A stretch of 25,178 bases of DNA from the IMG/VR virus record IMGVR_UViG_3300038552_000125, positions 1 through 25,178 of that record, one strand, 5' to 3'. A program made the position numbers and the translations under genes. Shown piece after piece: positions 20,259-25,178 of the stretch. Below the pieces are notes generated by a model. The model worked only from the letters and a program-made list of their open reading frames with translations, did no database searches and was not told where the DNA came from. This stretch comes from a virus. Each line of letters starts with the position of its first letter. Positions within the stretch are counted from its first letter, which is position 1.

Positions 20259-22444
20259 GCTGCCTGCTGTGTCGGATCCTTGAGAAAGCGATCAAAGTTG
20301 CCCATCCAGCCCTTCACCCCATAGTGCCCAAAGTCCACATTGGGATAGATCCAGCCTTCTATGCCGATATCAGCCATACGAAGCCCGAAGACACGATCCT
20401 CGCCCCAGCGCAGATTGTTGCCTAGATCGTTCTTGCGCCGCTCGCAAGTGAAGAACTCGATATACTTGCGGTCCGGCTTGCCTGGGTCGGCCCCGGCATC
20501 GTAGTAGTTGTATTCCTCGCCATACGCTTCTCTGTATTTCTCCAGGCACGAGCGCTTGAGGCGGATGAATCCTCCGGCCAGATATTGGGCCTTGATCAAG
20601 GCAGATCCATCCGGAAGCATGCGCCCCACCGGGTGCTCACGGCCATTCTCCTCCTTGAGCAGTGGCCGAGCTGTCCAGATTGTCCAGGCATTCTTCTGCG
20701 GATAGCTGCCCATCACGATTTCTTCCGGGAAAGACAGCATGTTGAGGAATCCGATCGGATTCCATTGCATGTCCGAGTCGATCATGAAGAGATCCGTGGC
20801 CGATGGGTCTTCCAGGAACTTGTTGAACAGCGTATTCTTGGCCCGATCTACGTAGCTGTCACCGGAGAGTTCCCAGAACTCGTGATCGATGCCGAACTTG
20901 CATAACAGCTTAACCGTCTCGGTGAGCGAGGCGATATAAGGCGAGAACCCGCGCATCTCGTAGAACGGCGTGGCGATGATCACCTTTTGTCTGGGGGCGA
21001 AATAGCGGCTCTTGATCTCGTGATATTTGGCTTTGAGCCAGATCGGATCGATCTTGCCAGGCCCGAAGCTAGACATCCCTTCGTGGATCCTGGTATGTGT
21101 GAGCGGCTCTTCCACGATCTTGATGTTCTCCCGGTGCAGCAGCCGCAGATACATGTCATAGTCTGTCAGCACGCCATCGTCTACATTGAACCCAGTAAGT
21201 TGCCGCAACGCAGAAGTCCGGTACATGCCTACGCCAAAATAATGGTTGCCATCTTTCAACTGCTCTAGCCAGACAGCTCTTGGCTTATTCGAGGCCTTGA
21301 CGATGGTCTGCAGGACATTGGATCCGGGAGGCAGGATCTTGCCTTGCTCGTCCATGAAGTCGGTCTGAGATGCTACGAATTCCAGCCATGGATCGGCCTT
21401 GAACTCGGCGAGCACGCGCTCTAGGAATGTCGGCTCTATCGTGTCGTCTGCAGCCAGAGAGACGTAGAACTCGGTCTCGCACCGCGCGATCATCTGGTTG
21501 ACTGCATGCCGCACACCGCGGTTCTCGTCGAACTTTAGTAACTGGATGCCCATGTCCGCATAGGGCGCAAGCGCAGCAGACAGGTCATCCGTGCTGGCAT
21601 CGTCCAGGATCATCAAGTCGAAGTCTTTAACTGTCTGTGCCTTGAGGCTCTCCAACGTGGAGCCGATGAACTTGGCCATGTTGTAGACCGGGATTCCGAT
21701 CGTGACTCGGCCGGTCCTGGGAGGCAGCATCAGCTTGTGCTTCTTGTGCAGGCGCTTCATATCGGCCCGGAAGCGCTTAGCATTCTTCTCGGATGGGGCA
21801 GTCAAGCGTGTCTCCGGCTGGTCTGCATCCGCGAACCGATACGGCATGATCCAGCCCTCGTGCTTCTGGAAGAAGCGCACGAACAACTCCAGGTCTGAGC
21901 AGTGGAAGAATTGCGGATCGAATCCTTTCAAATCGTCCATGATCGGCTTGCGCATTAGCATGGAAGCCCCGCCGATCGGAATGTCGTCCAACGTCATGAG
22001 CGTACGGATCCAGGCCTCGCGTGATCGATTATGGGCGCGACGCGTATATTGCTCCCAGCTCGAACGCAGGCTCATCTCGCCTTTGCCAGGCAATCCCCAG
22101 ACGCAGCCGATCTCAGGGTGAGCATCCAGGAAGGCAACCTGCACTTCCAGCTTATCCGGGGTGATGAACTCGTCCGCCGAGAGAGGCTGGATGTAATCTC
22201 CAGTGGCCAGAGTGAAGGCATGATTGAGCCCATGCGGAATGCCTTTGTTCTCCGGGAAGCGCACATAGACGATACGCCGGTCGTTGATCTGATCGATCAG
22301 GCCTTTTATGTCTTCGGTAGAGCCGTCATCCACCAGAATGAGTTCCCAGTCAGGCATGGTCTGAGCCTGAACCGAAGCGATCATGCGCTTCAGGAACTCG
22401 CTCTGATTGAGGACGGATGTGCAGATCGAAACACGCGGATTCAC
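20255..22444 (-). CDS. Three-domain glycosyltransferase within the structural operon
   Basis: The 729-residue protein starts at GTG 22444. Domain 1 (about 3-200) is GT-A family 2: CTSVLNQSEF, VDDGS (38-42), SADEF (89-93), SDLELFVR (183-190). Domain 2 (about 245-450) is a second GT2: GIPVYNMAKF, LDDASTDD (280-287), AADD (331-334), TDYDMYLRL (427-435). Domain 3 (about 485-720) looks like another GT-A fold: IIATPFYEMRGF, FMIDSDMQW with a DxD at 556-558, and GEDRVFGLRM (681-690). No membrane segments are seen, so it should act in the cytoplasm, perhaps extending a glycan in successive steps. It overlaps the GroES-like and gp4-like genes by four bases on each side, so it is made with the virion proteins. 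The acceptor could be a virion protein, host glycan or modified DNA. Confidence 0.85.
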   Translation of the reverse strand: MNPRVSICTSVLNQSEFLKRMIASVQAQTMPDWELILVDDGSTEDIKGLIDQINDRRIVYVRFPENKGIPHGLNHAFTLATGDYIQPLSADEFITPDKLEVQVAFLDAHPEIGCVWGLPGKGEMSLRSSWEQYTRRAHNRSREAWIRTLMTLDDIPIGGASMLMRKPIMDDLKGFDPQFFHCSDLELFVRFFQKHEGWIMPYRFADADQPETRLTAPSEKNAKRFRADMKRLHKKHKLMLPPRTGRVTIGIPVYNMAKFIGSTLESLKAQTVKDFDLMILDDASTDDLSAALAPYADMGIQLLKFDENRGVRHAVNQMIARCETEFYVSLAADDTIEPTFLERVLAEFKADPWLEFVASQTDFMDEQGKILPPGSNVLQTIVKASNKPRAVWLEQLKDGNHYFGVGMYRTSALRQLTGFNVDDGVLTDYDMYLRLLHRENIKIVEEPLTHTRIHEGMSSFGPGKIDPIWLKAKYHEIKSRYFAPRQKVIIATPFYEMRGFSPYIASLTETVKLLCKFGIDHEFWELSGDSYVDRAKNTLFNKFLEDPSATDLFMIDSDMQWNPIGFLNMLSFPEEIVMGSYPQKNAWTIWTARPLLKEENGREHPVGRMLPDGSALIKAQYLAGGFIRLKRSCLEKYREAYGEEYNYYDAGADPGKPDRKYIEFFTCERRKNDLGNNLRWGEDRVFGLRMADIGIEGWIYPNVDFGHYGVKGWMGNFDRFLKDPTQQAA

Positions 22445-22713
22445 TCGACGATCACTCCTATAATGGACGGCTCTCGCAATACGACCAGCTCCTCGCCGTT
22501 GATCACCGTGATCTGGTGGCCATTGGTGGAGAAGAGCACCTTATCGCCCGGCTTGACGGACACTTCCTTGGCCTTACCGGGGCCGACAAATGCCACTACG
22601 CCGATGTCCTCCCGGTAATCCGGATCCCAGGCGAGATGAATTCCGCCAGCTGACACCGTTTCCGGAGGCAGCCGGCGGATAATCACCACGTCAGACAGTG
22701 GTGAGATCTGCAT
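22441..22713 (-). CDS. GroES-like co-chaperonin (Cpn10 fold)
   Basis: The 90-residue protein matches the Cpn10 layout: SPLSDVVIIRRLPPETVSAGGI at the start (family pattern of PLxDRVLVKR), GVVAFVGPGK, VKPGDKVLFSTNGHQITVINGEELVVLRE in pieces, and the C-terminal IIGVIVE strand. The region corresponding to the mobile loop (residues 18-27, with SAGGI) is short but present. Phage co-chaperonins such as T4 gp31 pair with host GroEL to fold the major coat protein. The position two genes after the coat gene in the late operon supports this. The start is ATG 22713, and its stop overlaps the glycosyltransferase GTG. Confidence 0.82.
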   Translation of the reverse strand: MQISPLSDVVIIRRLPPETVSAGGIHLAWDPDYREDIGVVAFVGPGKAKEVSVKPGDKVLFSTNGHQITVINGEELVVLREPSIIGVIVE

Positions 22714-22717
22714 GTTA

Positions 22718-22966
22718 TTAGCCGAACAGGCCCATGTCGCGCAATTTCTCGAGCGCCGCTACCACGCTGCTTGCCGTAGTCGCATCTCCGAATCCAAATG
22801 CGCCAGTGGAGCTTACATCGGTGGATAGCGTAGCCAGCGTCATGCGAGCCACGCCAGTAGTCACACCATAGAATCCGATCAGATCGGTTGCGGATTGGCC
22901 AAGAATGGTTCCCTGGCTGTTCGCATCCGAGAGCTGACGGACCGCGTTGGATGAAGAGAGTGGCAT
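22718..22966 (-). CDS. 82-residue head-associated protein beside the coat gene
   Basis: The ATG is one base beyond the coat stop, and AGGAGG at the very end of the coat gene is its ribosome-binding site. The sequence MPLSSSNAVRQLSDANSQG and LGQSATDLIGFYGVTT are characteristic of small proteins that lie next to the coat gene in many environmental phages, to my recollection. They are probably minor capsid or decoration proteins. The C-terminus has a short helix (SSVVAALEKLRDMGLFG). No enzyme motif or signal peptide is present. The role is inferred from position. Confidence 0.7.
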   Translation of the reverse strand: MPLSSSNAVRQLSDANSQGTILGQSATDLIGFYGVTTGVARMTLATLSTDVSSTGAFGFGDATTASSVVAALEKLRDMGLFG

Positions 22967-22967
22967 G

Positions 22968-24161
22968 TCAACCTCCTAGACGGCAGCCAAGCTCGTCGTA
23001 GTATACGGTTGTCCCGTACAGCACGTCGATCCTGGTCGGGAAGACATCGTTGTTGATGTCGTAAGCCCTGATTGTACGCATGCTGATATTGCGGTAAGTT
23101 TCCCTGGCGGCAAAATCCACGCCTCCAGGAATCTCCAGCGGCACCATCACCAGCCCGATGCAATCCCGCGTCAGCGCCAGATTGTGCGGAGTGCCGATCT
23201 GAGCGCTAGTCGTGCCGGTCAGCCAGGTAATGCCGGAGCCGGTAGAAGCCGGACCCGACACGTTCTGGTATGGGCCAGAGGTCACGATAGACGGGGTAAA
23301 GGTGATCGGCCAGCTCGAGCCGGTATGACTCGTCACCGTGACGGTGAAGTTCTTCAGCACGCCAGTAGATTGCCTGGATTGCGGGTTGATGTTGAAGACC
23401 CCAGCGATGGTGAAGACTTCGCCTACTGCCAGCGTCTCGGTTGCCGTTCCGCCGAAGAGCGTAGTGGTAGCGCCATTCCCTTGCGCAGTCGTCACCACCA
23501 TACCGAGGGAGGTATTGTGCTGCGCAGCGGTCTGGGTACGCACGTTCTGGTCCATGTACATCTCATAATTGCCGATCGTGGCCAGATAACCCTTGACCAG
23601 GGCTTCCTTGGCGGTCGGCATCACGAAGCTGGGTGCCAGTCCATTCGCGATGGCCCAGTATGCAGCCGGGTTCAGAATCATGCAGCGCTCGTCCTGCGGC
23701 GCGGCGTTGTCGTCCATCCTGCGTCCAGTCAGCTGGACCGAGGTGGAAAACGCAGCCGGCGTCACTGTTGGAGTGCCCACATAATTGCTGATGCTCGCCG
23801 TATTGCCCAGAACGCTGAAATCGATCTGGTTGGCGAGGCTGGCCATGGCTGGCTTGAGATACCGAGCAGAGAATTCCTCGATCGTCAATGTCAGGTCCTG
23901 AGACGTGAACTGAAAGTCCACATGGCGCTGACTATCGACGGTAATCGAGACGGATGGCTCGGCGATGTCCTGCACCTGGAGGGCGGCTCCGGAGGCAACG
24001 GTGAACCTGTTCGGCTTGCGGATCGTGAGTGAAGCGCCGATCTTGACGAACTGGTTCTCGAACTTGCGGTTGACTCGGTTGGCCGCAACCAGGTTGTTCT
24101 CCAGGATCACCAGGGTTTCCTTGGTGATGATCGATGGAGTAAGCAACACTGCTGAAGACAT
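22968..24161 (-). CDS. P22 gp5-like major coat protein
   Basis: The 397-residue protein matches the P22 coat protein family by its N-terminal region (LTPSIITKETLVILENNLVAA, in parts), FVKIGASLTIRKPNRFTV, QDIAEPSVSITVDSQRHVDFQFTS, SARYLKPAMASLANQID, and the conserved ILNPAAYWAI and EALVKGYLATIGNYEMYMDQNV segments. P22 gp5 is 430 residues with an HK97 fold plus an inserted domain. The insert here seems to correspond to the T-, G- and S-rich region between about 215 and 320. The gene follows the scaffold gene by 22 bases and has a good Shine-Dalgarno site, as expected for the most abundant virion protein. Confidence 0.88.
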   Translation of the reverse strand: MSSAVLLTPSIITKETLVILENNLVAANRVNRKFENQFVKIGASLTIRKPNRFTVASGAALQVQDIAEPSVSITVDSQRHVDFQFTSQDLTLTIEEFSARYLKPAMASLANQIDFSVLGNTASISNYVGTPTVTPAAFSTSVQLTGRRMDDNAAPQDERCMILNPAAYWAIANGLAPSFVMPTAKEALVKGYLATIGNYEMYMDQNVRTQTAAQHNTSLGMVVTTAQGNGATTTLFGGTATETLAVGEVFTIAGVFNINPQSRQSTGVLKNFTVTVTSHTGSSWPITFTPSIVTSGPYQNVSGPASTGSGITWLTGTTSAQIGTPHNLALTRDCIGLVMVPLEIPGGVDFAARETYRNISMRTIRAYDINNDVFPTRIDVLYGTTVYYDELGCRLGG

Positions 24162-24168
24162 GGTTGTA

Positions 24169-24175
24169 GCTCCTT
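24169..24175 (-). promoter_or_regulatory. Strong Shine-Dalgarno site of the coat gene
   Basis: Read on the minus strand, AAGGAGC lies seven bases before the coat ATG at 24161, inside the 22-base gap after the scaffold stop. It is one of the few late-operon starts with both a gap and a near-perfect ribosome-binding site. Most others start by overlap, which fits a need for high coat-protein output. Confidence 0.75.
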
Positions 24176-24183
24176 AAGTTGGC

Positions 24184-25164
24184 TCAGTGCCGCATGGAAG
24201 ACCGGATCTCCTTCTGCCTGCGTGCGGCATATTCCTCCATCGATTCGTCCTCCGGAGGCTTGCGCACGCCCTCTGCTGCCGGGCGGCTCGGATTGATCGG
24301 CTTCGGTGCGGCGGAAACGTTCGGCTTGGCCTCTGGTTTGGCGGTCAATTTCGCTTCCAGTTTGCCCAGCTCCAGGATCTGCATAGGAGGAGGGAGTTTG
24401 TTCAGGCGCTGCGCTTCGGCGGGATTCTTGCCGAGGTAATACTGCAGTTCGGCCCCGTTTTCGGAGTGCAAAATAGCGGCCACCACGGGCAACGCGACGC
24501 TGATATCGGAGCGTTCTGCATACTCCGCGAAATCGGCGTACTTCTCCCGTGCTTTGTCCATACGCGCCTTGTGTGCTGTCTGCAAGGTGCTATGGTCGCT
24601 GGTGGCTTGCGTCTTTGCAGCATGCTCGGCCATCGCCGCCCGGACTTCCTTGCGTGCAACCCATGCGGCTTTCTCGTCGGAATAATCCAACAAGGCGCGT
24701 TCCCATGCGGCTGCATCCGCGTACTTCTCCCGGACCGGTTTGGCAGGCTCCGTATCGGCTGCCCTGGTCTCCTCTGCTGCCGCCGGTTGCCCGGTCAGCT
24801 TTTCGAGGACGTCCAGAGCGCGCTCGAGCCGTTCCTCGGCTGCGTCTGCTCTGCGTCTGTGCTCTTCCCTTTCCGCTGTCAGTCTGTCGAGCGCTTTCTG
24901 AACCCCGCGAGACTCCTTCTTCGCCGGTTCGCCGGATTGCTCTTCCGTAGCTGGAGTCGCCGATTCTCCAGGTTGTTCTGCGCCTTCCGGCTTCTCGCCT
25001 TCAGGTGCTGCGGCCGGTGCTTCTGCTTCCTGCTCTGGTGGCGCTTCCTCGTTGGTCGCGTCAGGTTTGGTCTCTACGACCGGAATATCGGACGTGGAGG
25101 ACAAAGCTGGCGCACCCTGGCCATCCAGCAAGTCAAGAGTCACGGGTTTGTCAATAGTAGCCAT
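24184..25164 (-). CDS. Scaffolding protein
   Basis: The 326-residue protein lies directly upstream of the coat gene. It has an acidic, proline-, glutamate- and alanine-rich disordered region (about 25-90), a coiled coil (AEREEHRRRADAAEERLERAL), a helical middle (DKAREKYADFAEYAERSDIS), and a basic C-terminal helix ending AARRQKEIRSSMRH. Phage scaffolds, including P22 gp8, are helical, charged, of similar length, and use a basic C-terminal helix to bind coat protein. The ATG has AGAGGA upstream near the right edge. The gene before it, presumably portal, is outside the window. Confidence 0.82.
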   Translation of the reverse strand: MATIDKPVTLDLLDGQGAPALSSTSDIPVVETKPDATNEEAPPEQEAEAPAAAPEGEKPEGAEQPGESATPATEEQSGEPAKKESRGVQKALDRLTAEREEHRRRADAAEERLERALDVLEKLTGQPAAAEETRAADTEPAKPVREKYADAAAWERALLDYSDEKAAWVARKEVRAAMAEHAAKTQATSDHSTLQTAHKARMDKAREKYADFAEYAERSDISVALPVVAAILHSENGAELQYYLGKNPAEAQRLNKLPPPMQILELGKLEAKLTAKPEAKPNVSAAPKPINPSRPAAEGVRKPPEDESMEEYAARRQKEIRSSMRH

Positions 25165-25178
25165 TACAGCATTCCTCT
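25165..25178. other. Leader of the scaffold gene at the window edge
   Basis: These 14 bases contain the scaffold gene's ribosome-binding sequence on the minus strand (AGAGGA, eight bases before the ATG). Nothing else can be read from so short an edge. Confidence 0.5.

Noticed and set aside
23184-24032. 282-residue plus-strand ORF opposite the coat gene
   Set aside because: Arginine-, glycine- and histidine-rich shadow of the coat protein gene.

Overview
This window is part of a tailed double-stranded DNA phage or prophage with a P22-like (short-tailed podovirus) virion. The evidence is the late block on the minus strand. Read from the right edge leftwards, it encodes a scaffold-like protein, a P22 gp5-like coat protein, a P22 gp4-like tail accessory factor, a P22 gp10-like DNA-stabilisation protein, a gp7-like ejection protein, further long internal or ejection-type proteins, a tail fibre, a holin candidate and a small lipoprotein. 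The outer-membrane barrel gene, the lipoprotein and the LPS-type sugar genes point to a Gram-negative host. The host cannot be named from the sequence. Portal and terminase genes presumably lie beyond the right edge. No tRNA, CRISPR array, integrase, endolysin or reverse transcriptase is visible.

Layout. Positions 1-801 (+) hold the 3' end of an unidentified gene, an 89-residue phage protein with an 11-residue repeat, a small ORF that appears frameshifted at its start, and a 31-residue membrane peptide. Positions 806-10663 (+) form a tight accessory operon: an outer-membrane beta-barrel, a B12-binding radical SAM enzyme, three SDR-type sugar or oxidoreductase genes, an HNH endonuclease placed between two of them, two tiny ORFs, a thiamine-diphosphate enzyme split over two overlapping ORFs, an FkbM methyltransferase, and a heptose-type trio (HldE-C-like nucleotidyltransferase, PfkB kinase, GmhA-like isomerase). 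Many junctions are ATGA or GTGA overlaps, so the genes are probably co-transcribed and translationally coupled. Positions 10647-25164 (-) are the late structural operon, which meets the sugar operon tail to tail with a 17-bp overlap.

How the genes may work together. The plus-strand operon looks like a nearly self-contained route to an unusual activated sugar: isomerase, kinase and nucleotidyltransferase for a heptose-like precursor, SDR enzymes and a radical SAM enzyme to remodel it, an acetolactate-synthase-like enzyme that could add a two-carbon branch, and a methyltransferase. No glycosyltransferase lies in that operon. The only one in the window is a large three-domain glycosyltransferase inside the late operon, between a GroES-like gene and the gp4-like tail gene. 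Two explanations fit: the phage remodels the host surface glycan (for example to exclude competing phages), or it decorates its own virion. The sequence alone does not decide between them.

Limits. All functional names rest on reading motifs and overall family resemblance by eye. No alignment, structure prediction or database search was run. Enzyme substrates are inferred.
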